Source of the DNA: Fabrea salina
Lineage: Eukaryota > Ciliophora > Heterotrichea > Heterotrichida > Fabreidae
Direction: 5' to 3'
DNA length: 64,000 nt
NCBI GenBank assembly: GCA_022984795.1
Contig: JALIHJ010000004.1
Coordinates: 62,001-126,000, forward strand
Both the position numbers and the translations under genes were made by a program. Positions 1-8,619 of this stretch are shown here, piece after piece (within the stretch, counting starts at the first letter, position 1; each line of letters opens with the position of its first letter). A model generated the notes under the pieces. It was not told where the DNA came from, made no database searches, and worked only from the letters and a program-made list of their open reading frames with translations.

Positions 1-180
1 CAGCTTGTAGTAAAACTGTGCTGTCGCCAAGAATTCTGTCAAGACTGTCAAGCTTTGCAAGACTCTTACAGTTGCATGCTGTGCAGAACCAAATTCCTTC
101 CTCAAACTCAACGGAAACTAATTGAAGTCAACAACCAAGTAGTTTCCCTCGCTAGGGCAGAACTCATGCTAACAGATTAA
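1..180 (+). CDS. C-terminal end of a RING-like zinc finger protein (partial)
   Basis: The window opens inside a plus-strand reading frame that ends at TAA 178-180. The last 59 residues contain a cysteine pattern like the second half of a RING finger: C-R-Q-E-F-C-Q-D-C, then C-M-L-C-R about 12 residues later. In a usual RING the third residue of this stretch would be His; here it is Gln. The first half of the finger lies outside the window, so an E3 ubiquitin ligase role is inferred from half a domain only. The stop codon overlaps that of the convergent JTB-like gene. Confidence 0.6.
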   Translation, partial: QLVVKLCCRQEFCQDCQALQDSYSCMLCRTKFLPQTQRKLIEVNNQVVSLARAELMLTD

Positions 181-569
181 GCTTTAATTATATTTCTGAG
201 TTGGTTTTGTTGTCTGTGGATTTTAAAGTTCTTTTTCTTGGCCCAGTAAAATAAACTTGCACCCATCAAACCCAAGTTAAGTCCTAAAAACCAGTCAAAA
301 GAAGTCAGCAGTTCTGAGTCTCCAGAGCAACCTTCTGAGTAAGAGAACTCCTGAGATACACCTGTTTTGCGGTCCTTCATAGTGCAAACTACAGTTTGGT
401 AGTGACCACTTGATGAGCAAACTTCTACTTCCCGCATTTCTTTAAAAGTGCACTTCGCACATCCAGACACTACTTCACAGACAGGTTCAGAAAAGTCTTC
501 AGAGTTAATAGAGGTTTGGAGGTTTTGGTTGAGTGCAGTTGTTATCCCGAACAAAGCTAAAATAAGCAT
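177..569 (-). CDS. JTB-like single-pass membrane protein
   Basis: This 130-residue protein has a short hydrophobic N-terminus (MLILALFGITTA) that looks like a signal peptide, a cysteine-rich luminal part (C-E-V-V-S-G-C-A-K-C, then further cysteines), one membrane segment near residues 92-110 and a short basic tail. This order, length and the C-x2-C spacing match the jumping translocation breakpoint (JTB) family, including the basic Q-rich tail. The family's role is poorly defined; mitochondrial and cell-division roles have been proposed in animals. ATG is at 567-569. The TAA stop (177-179 on plus) overlaps the TAA of the convergent upstream gene by two bases within a TTAA palindrome. Confidence 0.7.
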   Translation of the reverse strand: MLILALFGITTALNQNLQTSINSEDFSEPVCEVVSGCAKCTFKEMREVEVCSSSGHYQTVVCTMKDRKTGVSQEFSYSEGCSGDSELLTSFDWFLGLNLGLMGASLFYWAKKKNFKIHRQQNQLRNIIKA

Positions 570-618
570 TTCCGTAAAATAAATTAGTCATTTTTACAAA
601 TCCACTAATTAACTCAAT

Positions 619-1107
619 ATGGGAGAATGCCTTTCTAATTGTGCTTACCAAGAAAAGCCTTTTTTAGTTGTTCCGAGTCCCAGTATCATTAAGTTTGGTT
701 ACTTAGTGCTGCTTGAGTACTCCTTAACTAAAAGCAACAACATAGAGTTTCTGAAGTCCAAATACACTGACTACATGGTGTCTAAAATTCAGTTCTGCAA
801 AGACAAAACTAACTACTTGGGAGAAAAACACTTAGTTAAAGTGGTTCTTTTCCAAGTAAACGAGTTGATAGGAAAAGAACTGCTATTGACTGTTGAGATC
901 CTTGGAGGAAGAGTTTTGGCACAGCTGGGGTACAGAGAAATCGTGGAGAACCTTGATGAGTACAAACCTTACAGTCTAGAATTCATCCACAAACCAAGAA
1001 CCAAAGTCTGCCTTCCAGAAGTCATTGACTACTTGATCCAAATGATCTGGACCCAAAAACCCCTTAAAGAAAAACAAGTTTTCACAGAACTGAAAAAAGT
1101 GTTTTAA
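619..1107 (+). CDS. Unknown 162-residue protein with possible N-myristoylation site
   Basis: I do not recognise this family. The protein starts M-G-E-C-L-S-N-C: Gly2 followed by Ser6 fits the N-myristoylation pattern, and Cys4 and Cys8 could be palmitoylated, so membrane attachment is a reasonable inference. The rest is a mixed alpha/beta sequence without membrane segments or low complexity, which suggests a folded globular domain. The start is ATG 619, 49 bp from the divergent JTB-like start and 33 bp before the next gene. Confidence 0.7.
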   Translation: MGECLSNCAYQEKPFLVVPSPSIIKFGYLVLLEYSLTKSNNIEFLKSKYTDYMVSKIQFCKDKTNYLGEKHLVKVVLFQVNELIGKELLLTVEILGGRVLAQLGYREIVENLDEYKPYSLEFIHKPRTKVCLPEVIDYLIQMIWTQKPLKEKQVFTELKKVF

Positions 1108-1140
1108 ATTATTAAGTACTGTTAAATACAGTTTAAATAA

Positions 1141-3441
1141 ATGTCAAACTATTTCAAGAACTACTTAGTCACTAAAAACGAGTCCAAAGAATTCACTCCA
1201 GTTCTAAAGTCCACGCCAAGGTTCATCCGCAAACTCAAGCCAAAAGAAAAGTCTTCGAAGGAAATGATTCTAAAACACTACAAAAGAACCAAAAACAGCT
1301 TACTCTCAGAACTTCCAGACAAAGAACCCCACTCAGAAAAAGAACCTGACATTGAAATGGAAAACACCCAAAGCGCAGTGCTTTCAGAAGACGAAGCTTC
1401 AATGTCCTCCCAAGAAACAGTCCAGTCGTGTTGGAGCATGATAGAAAGTCACATTTCTAATTACTACCCCAAAGTTAACCTCAGAGTTCACAGACTTGAG
1501 TCTTTCCAAGAAGAAAGCATTGCTTCTTCCTTTAGTTTTTCGCCTCTTTACAAGCCTACTCTGTCGAGCTCCTCACTCTACAAGCGATCTTTTAAGTCTT
1601 GGTTCAAGCCCTCTGTGGAGAGCTGCTTTGCATTTAACGAACAAAAAAGCTTCCAAGTCCTCAAGAAACCTACACCGGACTTGTTCCACACAGAAACTCC
1701 CAAAGAGCCACTTTCCAGAAACCAAAAATTAGTTTCTTTTGATGAGTTTATGTCAGGGATTCCTGTAAAGCCCCAAGAACACCCCCCTGTTAAGTTACCT
1801 AAGCCTAAGTCTAAAACTGAGGACGAGATTTCCAAACTGAAGTACTTAGCTATTCAAAAAGAACAAAGAGCACAAAAACGAAGGACTTCTGCTATTCTAA
1901 TACAAAAGTGGGTCAGGGGTTGGATTGTCCGCAAAGAGTTCAAAGAAATCTGGAACGAAATCAAAGCAACTAGCTTTGAAGCAAAACTCGCAGATATAGC
2001 TGCCAGGATCAAAAGGACCTGGGCTCCCTACAAGATCCTGAACGCCTTGAAACTCTGGCAAAAGAAACAAAGAGCCCACAAAAAGAAGATGTTCAAAGCC
2101 TTTCTGAACTTCACAGCAGAGTTCATACAGAAGTACTGGCGTGGCTACTCAGTTAGGAAAATAACTCACCCACTTTTGTCTGTGAGGAAACTCGCCAAGG
2201 CCAAGATTCTAAGTTTGATTCTGGGTTGGAAAACCAGAAGGCTTCTGAAAACTAAAGTCATGAAAAACCACATACTCAGCATCAGGGACATGATTTCTCT
2301 GCAAAAAGAATTCCAGAACTCTTCGATTTCTTCTAAAGAGTTACTTATTCAAATCAGCAACCAACTCCCTGAAGCTAAGTACAAGTTCATTCGGGAGTTT
2401 TATAAGTATTTCCGCGACGGGTCTTGGGTTAACTTAGTAGCAGCTACTTCTAGGAAGTCTCCTGAGATGACTAGTTCTTTTTACAAGCAGAACTCTGTAG
2501 GGTTATCCTTCGAAAACAGCTTTATGGAGTCAAGTTTCTACCACTCACAAGAAGACTTTTTGCACAAGAATGACTTCCCTAATAAGGAAGAGTTGCCTAT
2601 AAAGCCTTTACAGACCAACTTTTTTGAAATCCTAGATGAACTTCCTGTTGAAGAAGAACCTCAGAAACCCAAGCCTAAAAAGAAGTTCACCAACTTCCTC
2701 AAAAAAGGAACTAGAAACAACTATAACCCCAAAAAACCTAAAACTAGAAAAACTCCTGAAATACAACCTGAAATACAACCTGAAGCACAACCTGAAGTAC
2801 AACCTGAAGCACAACCTGAAATACAACCTGAAGTACAACCTGAAGTACAACCTGAAATACAACCTGAAATTCCTCCTGTAAAAGAAGCTAGTCCACCCCC
2901 TGAAACTCCCAAAAAAATCCAACCCAAAAAATCAAGAACACCCATAAGAACCCTTAAAACTCCTATAAGGCAAACCAAAACCTCTATAGAACAAGAAGAA
3001 ACTCCACAAATCAACACAGAAGAAACAACTCAAACTCCAAACCAAGAAGAAGCTAAGCCCAGAAACTTTCTCAAACGCAAATCCAAAGCAGTGAGGCCGA
3101 AAAAAATCAAGTGGGAAGCTAAAAGTAGAGTAGACTGCTGGGTTGAAAAAAGTGGCAGTGAGAAAAAAGAGAAAAAGTACTCCAGTCCCAAAAGAAAACC
3201 TAAAGAAATCGAAAGTTTCGAAAGTCTTGAAGGAGTCTTTTTGGATATCATGCAGAGACATGAAAGTGCTCAGGAGTACTTTGCGTATAACAAGGCAAAC
3301 GTTGACTCTTCAATTCCTATGCTTGACTTTAACTCCTATTTCGTAGCTCAGTTCTGTGATGATGTTTACCAAGAAACTATTGAGTCACTAGAAAATGAGT
3401 ACTCTTATTTAACTACTGAAGAATACTTTTGTAATAACTAA
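1141..3441 (+). CDS. IQ-motif protein with proline/glutamine repeat
   Basis: This 766-residue protein has two clear IQ motifs, the calmodulin-binding helices, near residues 250-268 (A-I-L-I-Q-K-W-V-R-G-W) and 325-340 (F-I-Q-K-Y-W-R-G-Y); a third weaker one may follow near 355. The region between them is basic and helical. Residues about 539-577 are a tetrapeptide array (PEIQ/PEVQ/PEAQ), followed by Lys/Pro-rich disorder and an acidic C-terminus. Calmodulin or centrin binding at the cytoskeleton or basal bodies is the likely role, inferred from the IQ motifs alone. The gene ends 10 bp from the convergent redox gene. Confidence 0.75.
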   Translation: MSNYFKNYLVTKNESKEFTPVLKSTPRFIRKLKPKEKSSKEMILKHYKRTKNSLLSELPDKEPHSEKEPDIEMENTQSAVLSEDEASMSSQETVQSCWSMIESHISNYYPKVNLRVHRLESFQEESIASSFSFSPLYKPTLSSSSLYKRSFKSWFKPSVESCFAFNEQKSFQVLKKPTPDLFHTETPKEPLSRNQKLVSFDEFMSGIPVKPQEHPPVKLPKPKSKTEDEISKLKYLAIQKEQRAQKRRTSAILIQKWVRGWIVRKEFKEIWNEIKATSFEAKLADIAARIKRTWAPYKILNALKLWQKKQRAHKKKMFKAFLNFTAEFIQKYWRGYSVRKITHPLLSVRKLAKAKILSLILGWKTRRLLKTKVMKNHILSIRDMISLQKEFQNSSISSKELLIQISNQLPEAKYKFIREFYKYFRDGSWVNLVAATSRKSPEMTSSFYKQNSVGLSFENSFMESSFYHSQEDFLHKNDFPNKEELPIKPLQTNFFEILDELPVEEEPQKPKPKKKFTNFLKKGTRNNYNPKKPKTRKTPEIQPEIQPEAQPEVQPEAQPEIQPEVQPEVQPEIQPEIPPVKEASPPPETPKKIQPKKSRTPIRTLKTPIRQTKTSIEQEETPQINTEETTQTPNQEEAKPRNFLKRKSKAVRPKKIKWEAKSRVDCWVEKSGSEKKEKKYSSPKRKPKEIESFESLEGVFLDIMQRHESAQEYFAYNKANVDSSIPMLDFNSYFVAQFCDDVYQETIESLENEYSYLTTEEYFCNN
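2755..2871 (+). repeat. 12-bp in-frame minisatellite (PExQ repeat)
   Basis: Nine full copies and one partial copy of a 12-bp unit (CCTGAA + A/G + T/C + ACAA) encode PEIQ, PEVQ or PEAQ inside the IQ-motif gene. Units differ only at the codon for the third residue, so copy number probably changes by slippage or unequal exchange without breaking the frame. Confidence 0.9.
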
Positions 3442-3451
3442 TGGTTTAGCA

Positions 3452-5603
3452 TTATAAAACGATGATCTTGTTTCTGGGGAGGAGTGGAGTGAGGGTCTTG
3501 AAGACAAACGAGTTGAACCCTGAAGGCCCACAGACCCAGCACCGCTTCACTTCCTTCCTGCCTAGTTGTTCCACCTTCTTTTCTGCTTCGCTTCTTCCGG
3601 TTTCGTTCGAGTACACCACTTCCACCCTGAACCTTTCCATCACTCTGCTCGTCGCTTCCAACAACTCCACTCCAAAGGCCTCTTCCCTGCTTGCGAAGCT
3701 AGCGTACAGGTCCAAGCTGAAGCCCTGCAGAGTGTCTCTGTGGAAGTACATGTAACTCACTAAGTCCAGGAAAGGAATCAACCCAGTGCCTCCTGCTACT
3801 CCCAAAAAGTGGCCTTCTAGCGAAGTGATGCACAGTCCTGGTCCCAAAGGTCCTTCTACCTGCACACTCTGGCCTTTCTCCAAGGAGTTGAGGTGCTGGG
3901 TCATGGCTCCTCTGGGGTAAGCCTTGTAGATCAGGCTCACCTGGCCAGGTTCTCTGGCGTAAGAAACTCCTGAGAGTCCCAAGTCCCGTTTCCAGGCCTC
4001 CAAGTCACTGAAGATGGAACTGTAGTAACGAGCAACCGTGTGGCCTTGAATGGAGTGAGTGAGTTTGAAGTGCTTGCCAATCCAGGACAAGTCAAGGATG
4101 CCGTTAGCGAGTTGGTAGTCCTCAGACTCCAAGTTAACCAAAAAGGTGTTTTTGCACACTTGTTCTTTTGAGTGCAGTTTCCAATTCATAGGACACTCCA
4201 CAACAGAAGGTTAAATCTCCTTTGCTTATTTTGTTCTTCAAGAAGCCATGAGACTCCTTCACTTTAGCAATGGCCAAATGCTTAGTTAGCTCAAAAGCCT
4301 GGTTGGAATGTTCATAAGGAAGTAAATCATTACTGCTGCTGATTCCGACCATGTACTTGCCCATGTCTTCGCCCATGGTGTCTTCAAGCAAGAACTTGCC
4401 TCCAGGATGGCTGAACTGGAACTTCTTGATGTCAAGCACTAGTCTTTCGAAGAAAACGTACTGTTTAGAGTTCTTTTCAACTTGCATCAGAACCTCAGCA
4501 TGGGTCATTTCTGGAAGGTTTTTCTTCCCTATGGACAGCCATTTATACTTGTAAGAAAGTCTATGTCTTATTTCCAGTAAAACAAAGACTAATATTACAA
4601 GGACAACGCAAGGGAAGTATATTGCAAGTTCGTCTTCATCAAAAATGTGCCAACCATTTGCAATGTTATACAAACCTGCAACTAGCAAACTCCACCCAAG
4701 AACTTGATGGATTCTTCTTACAACCATGATTCGGGAGTACAGCTTGAAGTAGTTGGCAAACCACCTTGTAGTCAGTCCTAAAACTGCTTCTGAGCAAACT
4801 AGTCCTACTAAAGTAAGACCTATTCTTGAGTGAATCTTTTCGTCTTCATCCATGACTGAAAAAGAATTCTTTTCTTCCGAAAAGATAGCAGAGGCACTAA
4901 GTATCGAAAGAACCGTTACAGTTCCTCCTAAAATAAGGTGAATCCAGTACCAAGGCCACCACCATTTGAAGTAGCGAGCTGTCATAATCATCAAGGGAGC
5001 TAGTCCTGCCCAGATAACTGACATAAGTACTCCGTGATTTCTAAGATCGTCGCTTTCAGAAGGTTGGAATATCAGTCCCTCTTGGGTTGCTGAGAACTTT
5101 ATTTTTGCATTAGCGTCTTTCGAGTGCTCTACCCACTTAGCTGTGCCAAGCCAAGCCCAGTTAATCTCCATCTCCAAGTCCACACTTAAAGGATGGTCGT
5201 ACTCATCTCCAGTGTCAAGTGCCCTCCTAAAAGTCACTTCAAAGCCACCAGAAAGTATTTTCTGGGACACTAGCTCAAGGTCATAGGTTCCCCCAAATGA
5301 AGTATCTGGAGGCGGAGTACTGTCACTTATACTCCAAAGGTCCATAAGCTCTATTGTGTCTTCCCTCCGAATCGCCACAATCATATCCACGTCCTTCATG
5401 TCCTTGCCGAAGCCTATTCCACACCACCCTGCAGTGCACTAGATAGTTTTTACCTTAAAGGTGAAATCCACAGTTTCAGTTGTATTCGAAAACTCCCACC
5501 CTAGAGTCATTGTGCTATCTAATTCCGTTTCTACATACTCAGCTAGCACTAAGCCTACTACTAGAGTAGCTTTCAGTAAGCAGTTTGATATTGAACGACT
5601 CAT
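3452..5603 (-). pseudogene. DOMON-cytochrome b561-b5-reductase, frameshifted copy 1
   Basis: This is the upstream-diverged sister of the intact gene at 6478-8601. Exon 1 (5454-5603, 50 codons) encodes a signal peptide and the start of a DOMON domain. A 15-nt intron (5439-5453) follows; exon 2 (3452-5438) encodes the rest of DOMON, a cytochrome b561 membrane core, a cytochrome b5 domain with HPGG, and a FAD/NAD reductase. At about 4209-4212 this copy has four extra bases (AACC on the coding strand) after the b5 domain. They shift the frame and end the first product in a 29-residue off-frame tail, so the reductase is cut off. No nearby 15- or 16-nt intron would remove them. A truncated membrane cytochrome could still be made, or the insertion could be an assembly error. 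Exon 2 has the length of copy 2 apart from the four bases. Confidence 0.75.
5439..5453 (-). other. 15-nt intron
   Basis: GTAAAAACTATCTAG on the minus strand, phase 0. It starts GTA, ends TAG, has A at position 10, and carries an in-frame stop. Removing it joins the signal-peptide exon to the DOMON motif W-C-G-I-G-F-G. Confidence 0.9.
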
Positions 5604-5795
5604 ATTTAATTATATTTTGAGTAAAAATGAACGATTTAAATTATATTATGGAAAAGAAATAAAGTGTAATTGCATTACAATCAGAAAATAACCTTTGATA
5701 GTAGATAACTCATTAACCTATAAAGAGCAAATGCTGCAGCAACCCCGCTTTCCCTAAATAAATTATTATGGAGTCAACTAATTAACCCCCTATAA

Positions 5796-6470
5796 ATGGA
5801 ACTACTTGAAATCGGGCCTTTTGTTTTGATTCCCGGCTGCACTTCTTCACAAACTCGTCTTTCCAAAACCCATTTGGACTGCAAAAGCCTTTTCAAGCCG
5901 TCTTCGGGCTTAAGCAGTGTGTTGCAAGAAACACTCCTCAATGACACCAAAATCCGACAAACTCTCTTGTCACAAAAAAAGATCCCTGTGAGTTTAGTCA
6001 TGTCCCATCAGTCCCTTTCAGAGTACAATTTGCAGGAAATACTCTCAGCCAGTTTGCACATAGAATTCCTGAAACCCACTTTTGGGGAAAAGGGCCATGA
6101 ACTCCACCTACAGCAAGACTTTACATGCGACGCCTTAGAAGGAGTCATTAACGACGTCATCAAGCAAGTTGAAAAAAGTGTCCGCAGAGGTGTAGACCTC
6201 TACGTCAAACGCAATGACGGATTCAGACAAGTGTACAAAAACAACTCCGAAATGTACATGCAGAAAATGAAGGAAAGGGGCAAGTGCACCAAAAAGAAGT
6301 GGTCTACTCCTCACCCTGTCAAGCAGAAACCAGACAGGTACGTCAGGTCTTACGAAGACAAACAAAAGTCTCAAGGAAACACTCAAAAACAAAGTGTCAC
6401 CAGAAACCTTGAAGATGTTTTTGAACGAGCTATCCTCAAAGACATCACTAATTCAAAACAATTTTCTTAG
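5796..6470 (+). CDS. Unknown basic 224-residue protein
   Basis: I do not recognise this protein. The N-terminal 120 residues look globular; the C-terminal half is Lys/Arg/Gln-rich and probably disordered, with a short helix at the end. It sits between the two redox gene copies. The 192 bp on its 5' side, shared with the divergent copy 1, is AT-rich and one of the longer promoter-sized gaps in the window. The start is ATG 5796; the stop TAG lies 7 bp from the convergent copy 2. Confidence 0.65.
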   Translation: MELLEIGPFVLIPGCTSSQTRLSKTHLDCKSLFKPSSGLSSVLQETLLNDTKIRQTLLSQKKIPVSLVMSHQSLSEYNLQEILSASLHIEFLKPTFGEKGHELHLQQDFTCDALEGVINDVIKQVEKSVRRGVDLYVKRNDGFRQVYKNNSEMYMQKMKERGKCTKKKWSTPHPVKQKPDRYVRSYEDKQKSQGNTQKQSVTRNLEDVFERAILKDITNSKQFS

Positions 6471-6477
6471 GTAAGCA

Positions 6478-8601
6478 TTATAAAACGATGATCTTTTTTC
6501 TGGGGAGGAGTGGAGTGAGGGTCTTGAAGACAAACGAGTTGAACCCTGAAGGCCCACAGACCCAGCACCGCTTCACTTCCTTCCTGCCTAGTTGTTCCAC
6601 CTTCTTTTCTGCTTCGCTTCTTCCGGTTTCGTTCGAGTACACCACTTCCACCCTGAACCTTTCCATCACTCTGCTCGTCGCTTCCAACAACTCCACTCCA
6701 AAGGCCTCTTCCCTGCTTGCGAAGCTAGCGTACAGGTCCAAGCTGAAGCCCTGCAGAGTGTCTCTGTGGAAGTACATGTAACTCACTAAGTCCAGGAAAG
6801 GAATCAACCCAGTGCCTCCTGCTACTCCCAAAAAGTGGCCTTCTAGCGAAGTGATGCACAGTCCTGGTCCCAAAGGTCCTTCTACCTGCACACTCTGGCC
6901 TTTCTCCAAGGAGTTGAGGTGCTGGGTCATGGCTCCTCTGGGGTAAGCCTTGTAGATCAGGCTCACCTGGCCAGGTTCTCTGGCGTAAGAAACTCCTGAG
7001 AGTCCCAAGTCCCGTTTCCAGGCCTCCAAGTCACTGAAGATGGAACTGTAGTAACGAGCAACCGTGTGGCCTTGAATGGAGTGAGTGAGTTTGAAGTGCT
7101 TGCCAATCCAGGACAAGTCAAGGATGCCGTTAGCGAGTTGGTAGTCCTCAGACTCCAAGTTAACCAAAAAGGTGTTTTTGCACACTTGTTCTTTTGAGTG
7201 CAGTTTCCAATTCATAGGACACTCCACAACAGAAAAATCTCCTTTGCTTATTTTGTTCTTCAAGAAGCCATGAGACTCCTTCACTTTAGCAATGGCCAAA
7301 TGCTTAGTTAGCTCAAAAGCCTGGTTGGAATGTTCATAAGGAAGTAAATCATTACTGCTGCTGATTCCGACCATGTACTTGCCCATGTCTTCGCCCATGG
7401 TGTCTTCAAGCAAGAACTTGCCTCCAGGATGGCTGAACTGGAACTTCTTGATGTCAAGCACTAGTCTTTCGAAGAAAACGTACTGTTTAGAGTTCTTTTC
7501 AACTTGCATCAGAACCTCAGCATGGGTCATTTCTGGAAGGTTTTTCTTTGAAAAAGAAAGCCAAGGATACTTGTGAGCTAACTGGTGTCTGATTTCCAGT
7601 AAAACAAAAACTACTATAATCAAAGCCAAAAAAGGCAAATATATTGCAAGTTCGTCTTCATCAAAAATGTGCCAGCCATTTGCAATGTTATACAAACCTC
7701 CAGCCAACAAAGTCCACCCAAGTAACTTGTGCAACTTACTCACTAAAGAAACTCTGAGGTACAGCTTGAAGTAATTGGCAAACCACCTTGTACTCAGTCC
7801 TAAAATACCTTCAGCACAAGCCACTCCTATCAATGTTATGCCAACTCTAGAGTGAGTGCGGACTTCTTCTCCCATAGTTTTAAAGATGTTTTCTTCGTGG
7901 TAGAAAACAGCAGACCCGCTTAACACAGTAAGTCCTATTGAAATGACTCCTCCAACTAAGTGAACCCAGTACCAAGGCCACCACCACTTGAAGTACCTGG
8001 ACGCCATGATTATGATCGGAGCCAATGCTGCCCAAGCTATTGACATATTTACTCCGTGAAGTTTTAAGTCACTGTCATCTGTTTTAGAAATGATTGCTTC
8101 TTCTTGAGTCTCTGCAAACTTAAGTTTCCCTGAAGAAGCTTTTGAATGCTTGTTAAAGTTTTCGGAGCCTAGCCACGCCCACACAACGTCAGTTTTAAGT
8201 CCAACAGATAACTCAAAGTCATACTTGTCGCCAGTGACTAAAGGTCTGAGCATAGTTACCTGGAATTCTTCTTGAGTTACATTTTGGGAAACAGGTTCTA
8301 GATCAAAAGTACCTCCTAAGTCAAGATCTTTTTCAGGTGTGCTTTCAGTGATGCTCCAGAGGTCCATGAGTTCTACTCCATCTTCACTCCTCATAGCCAC
8401 TATCATGTCCACCTCCCTCATGTTCTTTCCAAATCCTAGCCCGCACCAACCTTCTTTGCACTATTTGATTTTTACCTTAAAGGTCAGACTAACTTTGTCT
8501 CCAACAAATTCCCAACCTAGAGTAAAACTGCTTCCGAGTTCTACTTCAACGTACTCAGCTACTGTAATGCCTAAGACAGCTAAGAGAATCCTAAAAACCA
8601 T
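6478..8601 (-). CDS. DOMON-cytochrome b561-cytochrome b5-NADH reductase fusion, intact copy 2
   Basis: Two exons (8476-8601 and 6478-8460) give a 702-residue protein. Domains in order: signal peptide (M-V-F-R-I-L-L-A-V-L-G-I-T-V-A); DOMON domain (W-C-G-L-G-F-G, D-M-I-V); a cytochrome b561 core of several membrane helices with conserved His residues (NLKLHG-like, W-V-H-L, H-S-R-V-G, G-W-H-I-F); a cytochrome b5 domain (F-S-H-P-G-G, second His in Y-E-H-S-N-Q); a flavin reductase with R-Y-Y-S for FAD, G-G-T-G for nucleotide and C-G-P near the end. Known chemistry of these families suggests electrons pass from cytosolic NAD(P)H through FAD and b5 heme, across the membrane by b561, to an outside DOMON heme. 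Ferric, cupric or monodehydroascorbate reduction is the likely purpose. The first exon is needed for the signal peptide. Confidence 0.88.
8461..8475 (-). other. 15-nt intron
   Basis: GTAAAAATCAAATAG on the minus strand, phase 0, A at position 10, in-frame TAG. It lies at the same codon position as the intron of copy 1, so it predates the duplication. Confidence 0.9.
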
Positions 8602-8619
8602 TTTAAGTAAATTCAGTAC

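Noticed and set aside
3452-4201. A separate 249-residue reductase gene
   Set aside because: Its only start is GTG, and it is the off-frame half of redox copy 1 after the four-base insertion, not an independent gene.
5461-5691. A 76-residue gene opposite the start of redox copy 1
   Set aside because: It overlaps exon 1 of copy 1 on the other strand, shows no family features and has an unlikely composition at its end.
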